NCBI GenBank assembly: GCA_014607495.2
Contig: CP053163.1
Coordinates: forward strand, 7,792,716-7,856,715
From: Carposina sasakii
Taxonomy: Eukaryota > Arthropoda > Insecta > Lepidoptera > Carposinidae
Length of the DNA stretch: 64,000 bases
Direction: 5' to 3'
In this document: piece after piece, positions 10,193 to 21,721 of the stretch
Position numbering within the stretch: position 1 is the first letter of the stretch
How the letters are laid out: every line of letters starts with the position of its first letter
Position numbers and translations under genes: made by a program
Notes under the pieces: model-generated
The model's input: only the letters and a program-made list of their open reading frames with translations
Database searches by the model: none
Told to the model about the DNA's origin: nothing

Positions 10193-10354
10193 TGTAGCGG
10201 AGCCATCTATCGGACGCAGGAGAGAACCACAATCGAATGCAAAATCCTAGAACGCGACATCGAAGTTTCTCACAATGATTGCAATATACATGGGCCAAAC
10301 AACGACTAGTGGCCCGGTGGGGCCGGAAGCGCTTCCCTTTTCACCAACCCCACA
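10193..10354 (+). repeat. TRIM 3' LTR
   Basis: 162 bp, the direct partner of 9571-9734, followed by the ACCT duplication. Confidence 0.85.
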
Positions 10355-10358
10355 ACCT

Positions 10359-10904
10359 AAATAAGTGGCAGTTCGCACGTGCCCCTACAAATGGGATCTT
10401 GTTAATCTTCGATAAAGCAATTTGGCTGGTTGATAGATTAAATATCTCCCATTACGGGTAATTAATGATCGCTGGAGCGTGTCTAATTGCCGCGTAGTTG
10501 TCGATATATCAGATACGTGCTAATAACTGCGATATAGGGGTTTTGTTCAACATTTTTAAAAAGTACGTTCGTATGATGTTTGATGAGAGATTTAACATTA
10601 ACATAGCATGAGGTTGATACATCGCTATTGCTTTGTTCTAGCTATTATGGGCTACTAAGCATATTATCTGTGATTTGTATAATAGCTATGCTATTGGGTA
10701 GTGTGTAGCACCACTACGAATCAAAGGACAAACTACGAACAGTAGTCGACTACGTTTTCGTAGCAACCATTGCTGTGAGAAGGTGTACTGTGAAGACATA
10801 ACAGCAGTATAGCGCGAAAAAAGCGTGACATTTCCCATTACAGTAATTAATAAAATAGCTAGCATAGTTAATTAATTGAAGTATTGATTGCCAATTATTA
10901 AGGT
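10359..10904. other. No gene recognised
   Basis: AT-rich flank between the TRIM and the next MITE. No repeats or coding signal seen. Confidence 0.45.
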
Positions 10905-11426
10905 AGGGGAAGATCGGGTAATGGGAGTCTGCGGGTAATAGTGGTCACCCACACATCTCCAAAAGTAACACTAATAGAAACACGTTAAGGGTCCTCCCTG
11001 CCCGCTCTGTTCCCCTCGCCGTCGCTGCGAGCGTGCCGCGTGGGTATAGCGACAGCATAGAGAATGGGAGGTGTGTTTTATTCTTGCGGCTTGTTGTAAA
11101 AAAAAAAATCAAACGATACCTCTGTATCAGACGTGACGTGATTTGTGTTAGATTTTTATATGATCCTCATTACCCACAAGGTGACCTCAATTAGTAACTT
11201 AGTGCAATGGGAGTCAAATCAGTTTTTTTTGTACTTTTATATTTCCCAAAGATGATTATTAATGTGATGATTACTGATCTCAAATTATAGCTAATTAAGT
11301 AAATTTTGTTATGAGGCGGTTGCAATAAAATTTTTGTTAATTTTAGCTTTTTTATTCTAAATCTTGCTTAAGTGCTTGCTTAACTTGCTTGCTTAACTTA
11401 AAACCCCCATTACCCCATCTTCCCCT
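10905..11426. mobile_element. MITE with GGGGAAGAT-type inverted ends
   Basis: The left end AGGGGAAGATCGGGTAATGG is matched at the right end by the complement of CATTACCCCATCTTCCCCT, an inverted repeat of about 22-25 bp with one or two mismatches. The interior is about 520 bp, non-coding, with a GC-rich patch near 11000-11060. No clear target duplication was found. Confidence 0.6.
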
Positions 11427-11443
11427 TTATGCGAATCTTACTA

Positions 11444-11567
11444 GGGCCGATATTTCCAAAATTTATCTGAAGGATACATTTGGCTTTCGCTAAAATTTGA
11501 TCATGATAGAGACATGATTAAGTTTATACTTCAGATAGGATATTTGACCATTGGAAAAATCGGCCTT
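11444..11567. mobile_element. Short MITE with GGCCGAT ends
   Basis: The left GGGCCGATATTTCCAA and the right end (minus strand AAGGCCGATTTTTCCAA) are inverted. Inner segments around TATCTGAAGGATA and ATCAGAAG-like tracts also pair. It is about 124 bp and non-coding, 17 bp after the previous MITE. Confidence 0.5.
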
Positions 11568-11739
11568 AAAAATAATATATTTTAGTGTCATTTGTCATGC
11601 AATGACCTAATGCGCTTTGAGCTGAACGAAACTACAAACGAACCGTTAACGAAACGCGTGTACTGTATTTTTCATTTTTCACATGCGTCATATTCTTTTA
11701 GGGCTTGGCTTTATTAATGAATAAATAATATAAAAATAT

Positions 11740-11955
11740 TTACACACTAACCTAGTCTCACACTAAGATCACGAAAGTCTTGTGTCGTGCGTACTAAGCA
11801 ACGATATATATTCATAGACAATTATGGAAACATCCATGACTCAAAAACAAAGATCGAATCATCATAATATCAATGTTTGCAGCTACCGGTAATTGAACCC
11901 AGGATCTATGGCGTGGCAGGGTCACTATCAATCAACTACACCAATCGGCCGTCAT
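11740..11955 (-). repeat. tRNA-headed SINE
   Basis: On the minus strand the head reads GGCCGATTGGTGTAGTTGAT (A-box-like) and later CTGGGTTCAATTACC (B-box-like), an RNA polymerase III promoter as in lepidopteran SINEs. It is followed by a body with CATCCATGACTCA. The same head occurs at 17680-17857. It is not a functional tRNA because the anticodon arm and acceptor stem do not fold properly. Confidence 0.6.
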
Positions 11956-12398
11956 TCCTGAATTTATAATCTGTATAAAAAGTAATAACTTTTTTTTGAC
12001 TACACCGTAGTTGGTAAAATGGGTCACAGGCAGTTTTTTAAAAGCATTTCCCGTTTCGGAGATCAACCTTGGCACTAGTTAGCTGGGAGGGCCTGCAGAT
12101 AATTGTTTACTTAGGTGAGTTGTTTTACCTTAATTAGGGAAAAGGGTTTGTTAGTTGTAAATATAGTAAGGGTGCCTATGTTTATTTAATGTAAAAAGTT
12201 ACACGAATATTTTTTTAAATAAAACCACATTTTATTTCGTACAGTTTTACAACTTAACTGTTAATCGAGAATCCAGGAATGGTGAACCCGATGTTAGGGC
12301 AGGTCCTAAAATAACTTTCTTATCAAAATCTTATACATATCTTATCTGAAGCAATTTTTTATACCTACCTACATTCAAAAGCTTATTTTCATAAAGGG

Positions 12399-12545
12399 AA
12401 TAGTGGACGCCCGCGACTCTGTATGCGTGAAATACAGAAAAAACAAAATGTCGAAATATTTTTTTCATGATAAAATGTACCCGTCCGTCTCCTGGTTCTA
12501 AGCTACCTCCCCACCAATTTTCAGCCAAATCGATACAGCCATTCT
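12399..12545 (+). repeat. SINE-like repeat, family B, 5' fragment
   Basis: A diverged copy starting GTGGACGCCCGCGACTCTGT and continuing to a CAAATCGATACAGCCATTCT block; the 3' half is missing. Confidence 0.55.
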
Positions 12546-12607
12546 TAAGTTATAAATAGCTAGCCTAAGTTATAAATAAATAACTAACACGACTTTCTTT
12601 AATTTAC

Positions 12608-13386
12608 ATGTCGTGGCCATACCGTAGATTTGATTACTTCATGAAATGCTTGAATATTTCATGACATAGCCGGATTTCATGAAATGTTCAACTATCTATT
12701 GGCCACATCATGATATGATTTGGGCAGAATGATGATAAAAATCGTTTCTCGATATGGGCAACTAAACGCGCGACTTTTTCATGAAGTGGTCTAGATTATT
12801 GATCATATCGTAAAATAGTTACACGAATCACCGGTAGAGGCGCTGCAAGCGCTTTGTTTATGTGTGAAGATGGCGGATTTTTCTTTTTAGGTTATAAAAC
12901 AAATTAAGGAGAGTAGGGTGTCTATGCAGAAGAAGTCCACGGATAGGGTGTTATATTGTATAATGTTATGTTAGACTTAACACGTTAATGGTGGTTTATA
13001 ATAACATTGTTAAACAAAAATCTTAGATTACGATTGGTCAGCTTAGGTTAGACTATGATAAATAATGCACGAGCCGAGCGAGCGGAGCGAGCGTACCGCA
13101 GCAGCGGCCAGCCATTTGCCAGAAGCGAATCGCTTTTGTAAAGCCTTTTATGTTTTGTAAATATTATAGATTGTGATATTTATAGCGAAAAAATCATACC
13201 GTTACCATAAATAAGCTCTTACCACATTCTGGATTTTATTGACATCTTTTTAATACGATTCGGCCAAACGTGGATGACAAAATAGTGAAATGTAGACGAT
13301 TTAATGATGTGGTCTAATTGAATTGGCCACTACATGAAATGCGATCGTTTCATGAAATGATCAATTTTACGATATTGCTACGACAT
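12608..13386. mobile_element. MITE with CATGAAAT-rich ends
   Basis: A 779-bp non-coding element. The left end ATGTCGTGGCCATACCGTAG and the right end (minus strand ATGTCGTAGCAATATCGTAA) are inverted, and similarity continues inward through TTGAT and TTTCATGAAA. TTTCATGAAAT-like motifs recur at about 12631, 12656, 12673, 12776, 13332 and 13348, so they look like subterminal binding sites. A GC-rich run of CGAGCGGAGCGAGCG lies near 13080. A 2-bp AT duplication is possible but unproven. Confidence 0.6.
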
Positions 13387-14069
13387 ATATAGGTACAAAC
13401 ACCTAAGACAGATTCATAATGTGTAGGTAAAAACATCGACTTATTAAAATCCCTAAACCTAAACACTGTAATATATTGTGTATCCTATAATCTGGTTTAA
13501 ATAGCTTTGTTGTTTTTTCATCCAAATTCCCTGGATTTGTACAGGCCTGACCCTGGGGTAATTTCCCACCGGGCAGGCGATGTAATCATTTAATCCAATG
13601 CTCTGAGGTTGGCCGCACTGGGTTACACAGTTTTGACTATGTTATTTGTACAGTTTTCACTTTAACAATTTTAGTTTTACTATATAGGTAGACGTTACAT
13701 GAATTTTCTCGAGGTTAGTAGTAAGGTGAGCCGCCACTTTACGCACAAATTCTTATCTGATTACCTGATCTCATATTTGATTACCTAATGATTCATACTT
13801 GTATATGTTAAATACGAATTTTGGTTAAAACTTAGTAAAAAGTAAAACTGACTAACTAAAAGATACAGCAATATATTCGTAAATATTTTATAAGAAGGTT
13901 AAAAAAGTAATTCCATTTACCAACATGTAATAAAAGTAAGTAAGCGTAATGCTCACGAATATAGGTACATTATGAAATTGAAAATATATATACTGCTGAT
14001 ACTATAAACGCGAAAGCTGGTAAAGATGATAGATGGGTGTTTTTTGCGAGAAGTAGGTACACGACTATA
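13387..14069. other. No gene recognised
   Basis: AT-rich; nothing seen beyond short random frames. Confidence 0.45.
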
Positions 14070-14200
14070 ATATTATAAAATCTCACTTTATTGTCTTGCT
14101 GAAAGAGATCTCTTGTAGAGATAATCACGCATCTCTTTTTTTATCCTGTTATTTATATTTTATGTGTATGTTTATGACAATAAAGATTAAGAATAAGACC
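14070..14200. repeat. Possible LINE-derived 3' fragment
   Basis: Contains CTTTATTGTC, then GAGATCTCTTGTAGAGATAA. A related CTTATCTCTACCAGAGATCT segment occurs at about 40670-40700. It may be the remains of a LINE 3' untranslated region. Confidence 0.3.
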
Positions 14201-14461
14201 TCTTTATGGGTATTTTGGTAACACTTTGTATTCGGTTTAAATCGGTGATAGACTAACGGTTAAGACGTATTCCTTCTAGTCGGACTGCGCTAGTTTTTCT
14301 ATTTTCTTCTACATATTAGCTTACGCGAAATTAAGCGTTAATCATTATTCACTTTCGCAATTTCTACAAAGGGTACGAAGTTGTCGCTTCACGTATTAAT
14401 ATTTTGATTAATAACGTCGGTTACATCGAACATAAAATACTATATTATATCTATCTACTGT

Positions 14462-14605
14462 CATCGTCAGCCTATTGCAGTCCACTGCTTAACGTAGGCC
14501 TCCTCCAGAGCACGACACACGCCGCGATCTCCCGTTTCTGCCATCCAGTCACTACCAGCCGCTCTTCAAGTCATCGGTCCATCTGGCCGGAGGTTATCAA
14601 ATGTA
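14462..14605 (-). repeat. Repeat sharing the family A 3' end
   Basis: Starts (plus strand) CATCGTCAGCCTATTGCAGT, the complement of the family A tail region, but the rest (GCCATCCAGTCACTACCAGC and on) differs from the other family A copies. Probably a different LINE or SINE that shares the 3' tail recognised by the same reverse transcriptase. Confidence 0.45.
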
Positions 14606-15610
14606 ATCTTGTAAAATTATGGCATTTTCATTCATAAAATGAAAACTACATAAATAGATATGATATACATACAATGAAATACACGATAAAATTATACATA
14701 TAAATTCCGAAAATTGGCTTTGAAATTTGTAAATTATCATTTATTTTTAGAACAATGAACTCATAACGCCGTAATTGAATATGATATTGGACAACAAACC
14801 ATCGCTCATTTTAATTACGTGCCGTTGTTTGTAAAGTTATATAGACGCACATTGATCGAATACACGATGTTAGTGATATTATAATAAAATCTTCTAATTG
14901 ACCGTCTCCTATGATATTCCTTTTTTTACTTTCAGCGCATAGTTTTGAACAGTTAATAATGACCTAGACACGTCACCCCGTATTAGATGACGAAATGTCG
15001 TAGTCGTGTCGTCTAGTGGAAAACCGCTCAATGCAGGTGCATACCTACTACACAAGACATATCCGTAGCACGCTACAAATTACGAACCTACTACGTCCAA
15101 CCGTATTCTATCTATATGACTTTTGTTAAAAATGCGCTGAATGTGTATTTCCATACGTAAACTTTTGCTTGGAATCAACTTGGGCATATTCCTGTCTCGA
15201 TGTCACTAACACCCTTTATGTGTGGTTTAATCAATGGTCGAGAAATGAGGATGGGGTGTTTTATCACTGTCAATAGAAATTTCCACATTATCATTGGATA
15301 ATTTACTGTAAAATGTTGATTTGTGTTTTGTGTGTTAAAGTTATTTAAATAACTTAACTTTAAATATTGAATCATTTTGTTCTGCACTAGATAATAATGA
15401 AACATAATATTAATGTTTTTAGAAGTATTTACCTAGTCATGGAAAATGTAATTAAATCTTAAACAAACAAAATACTTTTTAATCATTCGATGACAATTTT
15501 TTTTGAAGAAGGTACCTACAACTTGTGATAGCTAGGCAAATATTTAAAAAGTAACCTTACATATATGAAATTTAATAATTAACGTTCCAAATTTATTATT
15601 ATGCTTTATT
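14606..15610. other. No gene recognised
   Basis: AT-rich. A 35-40 bp stretch at about 14988-15023 (GACGAAATGTCGTAGTCGTG and on) recurs at about 57048-57083, so part of this is an unidentified repeat. No coding signal. Confidence 0.45.
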
Positions 15611-15613
15611 CTA

Positions 15614-16119
15614 AGAGATAGCTGCACTTTTGGAAACTATCGCCAAATTGGCTGATTCAGTGTTTTTTTTCTTTTATTTATTTATTTATTTCTACATAAC
15701 TCACAATAGTTCGTGCCAACAGTGTTTACATAAACCATTACTGGTTTTTCTGAACACTGCCGTCATCCCTCTTCAAGCACAAGTCAGTTTTTGTACTGTT
15801 TACATAGGTAAAGTCCATATTATAACCCTCAATATAAACCTGGAATCAGCCACCTAAGTTATTGGTCATTTTTGGAAACTATAACCCGTCTTTGAGCGGC
15901 TATATCCAGTGAACTGGTCAATGGATTTAGTCAGTTTTTGTACTGTTCACATAGGTATTGCCCATATTATAACCCTACACTGGAATCAGCCACCTAAGTT
16001 ATTGTTTATTTTTGGAAACTATAACCCTTCTTTGCGCGGCGATATCAAGTCACCTGGTGGACCGCAGGCGGTCATACTAGGACTATTTGGCGATAGTTTC
16101 CAAAAGTGCAGCTATCTCT
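15614..16119. mobile_element. MITE with perfect 35-bp inverted ends, TA duplication
   Basis: Both ends begin AGAGATAGCTGCACTTTTGG and are identical for 35 bp in inverted orientation. TA flanks each end (15612-15613 and 16120-16121), as for Tc1/mariner-type elements. The interior contains two tandem units of about 140 bp, starting at the repeated CAGTTTTTGTACTGTT near 15785 and 15930, each with an internal TTTTTGGAAACTATAACCC that echoes the TIR. Non-coding. Confidence 0.8.
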
Positions 16120-16121
16120 TA

Positions 16122-16419
16122 GTCTAACAGTAAAGTTTTCACAAATAAAGTTTACGACAAAGAAAATATACAAAGACCTGCTTATCTCTAAGAGATATTT
16201 TTGAATGAAAAAATGGATACTATACTATGCAATGAAATGCTATGTAGGATCTAAAAAACATATAATTCTTTATTTTATAGATGTTAATACATATTTCCAA
16301 GCGCCGTTGCAGCTTAGGAGCAGTAGCGAATTCAATCTAAAAACACCATTTGGTATAAACGCATCCTGATATCAAAATAACCGACTAAATAATATATATA
16401 AAAATATGAATAAAAGACA
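16122..16419. other. No gene recognised
   Basis: AT-rich sequence between the MITE and a SINE fragment; nothing recognised. Confidence 0.4.
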
Positions 16420-16497
16420 CGCGGAATGCAGAGGTCGTGGGTTCGATTCCCACCCGGGTGAGGAATTTTTTCCATTTCTTTATTAATAATTTTATAA
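16420..16497 (+). repeat. tRNA-derived SINE, 3' part
   Basis: Starts at GTCGTGGGTTCGATTCCCAC (a perfect B box), then GGGTGAGGAATTTTTT and TTTATTAATAATTTTATAA. The same sequence occurs at 39900-39970, where the 5' half is also present. Confidence 0.6.
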
Positions 16498-17575
16498 CCT
16501 AGGTATATACAAATATTGTATTAAAGTCGATAGTCCATCTATTTATTTAATATTTTTTAATTTCATCTGAAGACCAGACTTTAAAAAGTGTGTCTACGCT
16601 TTTTCTGATATTGACCGGGCTAAACGCCTTAAAGATCTTTTATGAAGGCTGGCTATTATAGGAAATATTTTGGTGTCGCTCGTGAACTTGTCACAAGGTC
16701 TAAGCACCCAGTACCGCATACTGTATCTAATATACTTACTCAAATTACGTTATTTTACGCAACGTGCAATAATGGCTGTCAAGAGAAATAAGGGAGCACA
16801 TTCATTAATTTAGATTAGACAGCAAAATGCAGTGTTTTGGAATTCATGACTATGAATTTTTATTTCTAAAACTCCAATTTGTTACCGTAATTATGTGACT
16901 GAATTGTTCGGAGTATTAGCTCGTAACTGATACGGACGACGCCGCATTTTGCTTCCAATGGTCAGCAATCTAGATTTTTCAACTAAAATATATTTTTATA
17001 CTTAATAAAGGTAATTGTGGGATCGATGTAAAAATCATTGTATAGCATAAGCAATTGCGATCGTCAATGTACTCGTATCGTACGTAATGCAATTTGTCAC
17101 ATATGTAGCTATTTAGATTCTAGATTGCTAATTTGGAATTTGTAGTAGCCATTCGTCTGCCTGATAGGGAATTAATACGATAGAAAGATTTGTGCTTAAA
17201 ACGCACACGCGAAATGAAAATTGTATCAACTTATTAGGACCAATTTTCTTTTTTTTCTATATAATATATAGGTAGGTATCTGATATAAACTATAATGTGC
17301 TCTTCTATTATCTTTATTATCACACTGTCCACAGCTGGCAAAAGATTATTAGTAGCCTATAAAAGTTTTATTAGATTTGCGCAAGTCAGTTCTAATTTTA
17401 GCTGATGTCGTAAAATAATAAAACCGTTTCTTTCAAGTTTCACTTCGCTTCGACTGAGCAGACTTCATAGAAAATTCATATACAAAAGGTAAAGGCTATA
17501 GAGAATAAGGGGAGAGGTGGTACGGGCTTAGGCGATGAAATAGAAAATCGACAAAAATACACACTATGATAATAC
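16498..17575. other. No gene recognised
   Basis: AT-rich; no protein-like frame, terminal repeats or tandem arrays seen. Confidence 0.45.
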
Positions 17576-17990
17576 CACGTATGGCTGTGTTTCCGAAATG
17601 GGTTAGCCAAAACTGCAGTACTATGAAGGAGCTCCTACAGCCACTCTTAGAATAATGAGACAGATGTATGAAATAAATATTCACACACTATACAACACAT
17701 TCCTAGTCCCACATTAGCTATCTTTGCCCCTGTTTCTAAACGTACCACTTTAACACAGAAATATTGTGAAAACCTATTCTTGGCCTATCGGGATTAAACC
17801 CAGGACCTATGGCGTCGCAGGCAGTGTCACTACCTACTAGACCAAACGGCCGTCGCATATATCAGTATCGTATATGATAAGTGATAAGTTACTAGCTTAT
17901 CGCCTGAATTTCATTAGTCGACTCTTACGGCATGCACGGAAAGTGATGCAACTGATGTATTCTAGTGAAGCTTCGCATCAGCACAGGGTC
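17576..17990 (+). repeat. Family C repeat, interrupted
   Basis: The 5' part (17576-17660) has GGCTGTGTTTCCGAAATGGG and CCAAAACTGCAG. The 3' part (17872-17990) has GATAAGTTACTAGCTTATCG and ends at GCATCAGCACAG. The gap is filled by a minus-strand tRNA-headed SINE. Other copies are at 24600, 25455, 26915, 28185, 38281, 40070, 45290 and 55950. Confidence 0.6.
17680..17857 (-). repeat. tRNA-headed SINE inserted in the family C copy
   Basis: Minus-strand head GACGGCCGTTTGGTCTAGTA and B-box-like GTCCTGGGTTTAATCCC, as in 11740-11955. It splits a family C repeat, so it arrived later. Confidence 0.6.
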
Positions 17991-18107
17991 TTTACATATA
18001 TAGGTACATACCAATATCTACAAAAATTAGATATCTACCACCGCTCACTATATATCGAACATGCAACCGGTCGTAAGTAATAAAATAAGCCAGCGAAACT
18101 CGGAACA

Positions 18108-18368
18108 ATTTAGCCGCATGGTGCCGGCAGAGTAGAGTTTGTACCACACCATGCCTGCCAGTGGGTATCGTACGAGGCAATTAAGGGTTTCCGAGAGGTG
18201 GGCGCCTCCCGTGCTGACAACATAGTCCAAAAATCACACTGCGGTCACCAACCCGCCTGCCCAGAGTGGCCAGCGTGGTGATTATGGGCGAAACCCCCCC
18301 TGTGACAATAGCCCTGTGGCGTGCCCTGGGGGAGGCCTACGTCCAGTAGTGGACTCCAATAGGCTGAA
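18108..18368 (+). repeat. SINE-like repeat, family A
   Basis: Runs from GCCGCATGGTGCCGGCAGAG to GTCCAGTAGTGGACTCCAAT-AGGCTGAAG. Same body as 45329-45590 but with the (GAT)n tail lost. The open frames on both strands here are by-products. Confidence 0.7.
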
Positions 18369-18370
18369 GA

Positions 18371-19020
18371 CAAAGACTCGAACAACAGTGGTAGTACTCC
18401 TTGGCTACTTATCGTGTAGACTAGTCCAGTACACATTCCGATATCTGTGTTCAAGGCAGAATTACGAGCTCAGTGACTCTAGTTTTCCAATATGGTTATA
18501 TTTTATGTTCTGTCTGTGGCAATCTGGTTGTAAACTAGTTTTGATTTATTTTCCTTGCACAAATTATGAGTTGTCATTGGGCAGTTATAAAATTTAGTAC
18601 ATTAGAATGTTCTTGCCATCAAAATATTGTTACGTTTATGTTATTTTGAAAAAGACGAATAAGAAAAAAACTTAAGTGAAGTAAAAGGATCTTTGTTATG
18701 AAAAATTCCAACATTTAGTAAGCATTTTTATTTGAATTTTAAAGCATAAACTAGAAATAAGTAAATGATATAATATGCTCGAAAATATAGTTTCAGAGAA
18801 ACTCTCATACCAACAGTTATTAAGTTATAAATTTAAATAGGGCGGCGCGACCATAAATTATGAAGGATTGGCGCAAACTGCTCCCGCCCGACTTACAGCG
18901 TGGTAACTTGGCCCCTTGTCACTTAATATTTTAAATACTCGAGAACTTGTGCCTTTATAGAAATTGTTGCTACTTTTGCAGAGGTGATTATTTTCTGTGA
19001 TGTGTGGAAGTATTTATTGA
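18371..19020. other. No gene recognised
   Basis: AT-rich apart from a short GC-rich patch at 18840-18910 (GGGCGGCGCGACC). No conserved frame or repeat recognised. Confidence 0.4.
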
Positions 19021-19202
19021 TACATATAATCACACATTGTATATAATCACGCCTTTATTACGGGGTAGGCAGATCACCAAGGGCCGATAGAACAACATTT
19101 CTGACCAATTTTGAGGGTATAGTTGAGATGTACAAGTTCGGTTAGTAGTGACAGGTGGTCAGCCCATCGCCTACAAAACACCTAGACCCTCTTGTTCCTC
19201 AT
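19021..19202 (+). repeat. Interspersed repeat, family D
   Basis: Shares ATAATCACGCCTTTAT, ACCAATTTTGAGGGTATAGT and GTGACAGGTGGTCAGCCCAT with the copies at 26325-26600 (+) and 63698-63955 (-). The 3' segment present in those copies is missing here. Non-coding. Confidence 0.65.
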
Positions 19203-20040
19203 TTTAGTTTTTAATTTACTTAGATTCGTATCTATGAGTATAAACAAGGCATAACTCATGCGATTGCTTGTTAGAAAATTATTAATTGTTATTTGATAGT
19301 AAAATAATTGTGTACTTAATTTTTTTCTATACCATTTGACTTTTGCCAATCCAAAAAGATTTTATTGAATGAAAAACATTACTAATTTGGACGGTCGTTA
19401 AACTTTTCCTACCTTTTCTTGTTACCTGGCACAAATTGTTTTCGTACTATATAGCAAAAGAGTACAACTCGACATTTAGGACCAAATGATACAGCAAAAA
19501 ATACTAAGATCTTTATATCTGATTTTACAACGTAATTTCACGCATAGCAAACAAGGCAACCAAATATCCCTTACCAAGAAAAAAATATACTCAAGAACCA
19601 TTTTTCTCTTGTAACTTCCCATAAATATTCCAATTTTAATAACGTAAAAATGATTCAGGACGCCCTCTTGGATTCATAATTCAGCATTTTTACAGTAATT
19701 TATTCCTCAACATAGAAATTAAGATTCGTTTAGAAGTTGCCACCTATATAAGTAGAGAAACCTGTAAATAAAGTTAGTTGGTTTTAGTTACCTTAATTAG
19801 GCTGGTTTCAAGTTTTCGTGGTAAACCTGTAGTTTTCACTGAGCAAACTAGAACTTGTACATCTGTGGCTATGTTCCGGATTCTTGAAAGGAGAACATTT
19901 ATTAATTTTATTTTCTTTTTATTTACACATTAAACATTAGTTATTACCTATAGTTTAAATTAGTTAAGTAATTTTTTTTATCTGATCTAGATCTTTTTTA
20001 TATGATCTTGATTAAATACACATTATTTATTTATTTTTAA
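19203..20040. other. No gene recognised
   Basis: AT-rich; nothing seen. Confidence 0.4.
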
Positions 20041-20240
20041 AAACAAAATGACGAAATTATCCGGGGTAAAAATATTTTTCCGGGATAAAAGTCTATGCGT
20101 TAATCCAGGGTGTCAGCTAACTACATGTCAAATTTTATTAAAATCGCTCCAGCCGTTTTTACGTAAAAGAGTAACAAACATCCATCAATCCATCCATCTA
20201 TACTCACAAACTTTCGTGTTTATAATATTAAGTAGTATAC
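20041..20240 (+). repeat. SINE-like repeat, family B
   Basis: Begins in the ATTATCCGGGGTAAAA block and runs through AAAATCGCTCCAGCCGTTTT and a CATCCATCAATCCATCC tract to TTTCGTGTTTATAATATTA. It resembles the copy at 55725-55945 (-) more than the one at 9170, so it is a second subfamily. Confidence 0.65.
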
Positions 20241-20299
20241 ACAGCGAAGTTTTTTTTTTCTCCAACTTAAAAAATGTATACTATTATCTATCTATTCTA

Positions 20300-20655
20300 T
20301 ATACATATCATAAAATTTGTAACGGATCGCTGTTTGTACCTACATGGAAGATAGGTATATGAGAAAAAATATTATAGGAGACCTTTATCAACGCAACAGT
20401 ACCCAAAAGAATGATATTTGGATTTTTTTTCTGTTTATCGGTTTGTCTGTTTGTCGGTTTGTCTGTGCGTTTGTGCACGATAGTCTCAGAAACGGCTGAA
20501 CCGATTTCGATGCAGTTTTCAGGAATATATTGTGACAGGTCCCACTTAACATATAACCTTTTTATCCCGGGAAAATATTTTCGTCTCGGATAATTTCGAC
20601 ATTTTGTTTTTTCTGTAGTCCACGCGGACGGAGTCGCGGGGGTTCACTAGTATTA
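20300..20655 (-). repeat. SINE-like repeat, family B, inverted neighbour
   Basis: Minus-strand copy ending (plus strand) with CCACGCGGACGGAGTCGCGG. It faces the plus-strand copy at 20041, so the two could form an imperfect hairpin transcript. A CGGTTTGTCTGTTTG low-complexity run lies at about 20440-20475. Confidence 0.75.
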
Positions 20656-21720
20656 CATATTGTTCGAATCTAACCTTAATTTAATCCAAGTCCAATATAT
20701 TTCGCCCGTAGAAAAATTGCCGGTTGAGTGTGGAAGGTCCTATTTTAGCATACATTCATGAATGATCATGAGTAGGTAAATGCTACATTTCACCCTTCAA
20801 TCAAGTGAATGACATCAAAGGAAAGGTCGGCAGTTTTTAACATTTTCAGTGTATGTGCCTAATTATAACGAGACATTTTAAATAGACTTCAAGTAATCGT
20901 AAAAAATATCGACTCTGTTGGAAGTGATGATATATAAGATAATATATTCAATATGTATTATAATAAATATATAATTCTTACCATCTCAATACCTTCTTCT
21001 GTATCAGAATTGATTTGAACACCTTTTAGTTTCGTGAAAATTTCAGCAAACGAATTTCGAGACGGTTACAATAGATTTGTCAGTTCAAAGAAACATCTGA
21101 GCCGGAGGATTATTTACGAAATGAAATAAAGAGCTCGAATAAATAAAAGATGGAGGTATCTATGTCTGAAAGGGTTTCGTTGTGCTCTACTAAATCAAAA
21201 TGAACGCTGTTTTAATTTGAAATAAACTATTTTGTAACTGTACATTTGCATTTATTCGAAACGCGATGAGTGTTATATAAAAAACAGGTAATTTTCTGGT
21301 GATATCATTGTGTTGTTATTCGACTAGAAAATTTTATAAACTTTAACCAGACGTCACTTACATAATATCGGATTGAATGTATGGATTTTTGTATTGCTAA
21401 AGTATGTTTTCCTCTACTTTAAAATTCTATAACAACGTCAACATTTTAACAATTGCAAAACAGTCCTCATCTACACGACACAACAGGATTAACAAGGTGA
21501 ATTAATGAAGCAGAGATTTGCAGCATAGTTAATGAATGAATAATTTACTGTTCGTTATACACATATTTGCGGTATATTCGTATACGAGTATAATACAGTA
21601 ATAATAATTAATAGTATATAAATTGTATTACTATTAATACGAGTAATGTTACTACCAAAAAAAAAAAAAATATATATATATAAAGTATGTTTTGGAGATC
21701 GAAAGAATACTGGACATACT
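20656..21720. other. No gene recognised
   Basis: AT-rich; an A-run followed by (TA)n lies at about 21656-21680. No coding signal. Confidence 0.4.
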
Positions 21721-21721
21721 G

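Larger units (their letters stand above)
9571..10354 (+). mobile_element. Compact LTR retrotransposon (TRIM-like)
   Basis: Two near-identical direct repeats, 9571-9734 and 10193-10354, start TGTAGCGGAGCC and end CCAACCCCACA, the TG...CA form of LTRs. ACCT flanks both sides (9567-9570 and 10355-10358), a 4-bp target duplication. A primer-binding site lies directly inside the left LTR and a purine tract directly outside the right one. The 458-bp interior encodes no gag, protease, reverse transcriptase or integrase that I recognise. The whole is only 784 bp, as in terminal-repeat retrotransposons in miniature. It would need enzymes from a related autonomous element. Confidence 0.85.

Noticed and set aside
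9914..10298. Overlapping open frames in three registers as a gag-like gene
   Set aside because: They follow a GC-rich tandem array and the 3' LTR; no zinc knuckle or capsid-like segment is visible and no frame spans the interior.
20041..20655. Head-to-head SINE pair as a single inverted-repeat transposon
   Set aside because: The two copies belong to different family B subfamilies and have independent ends, so they are two insertions.
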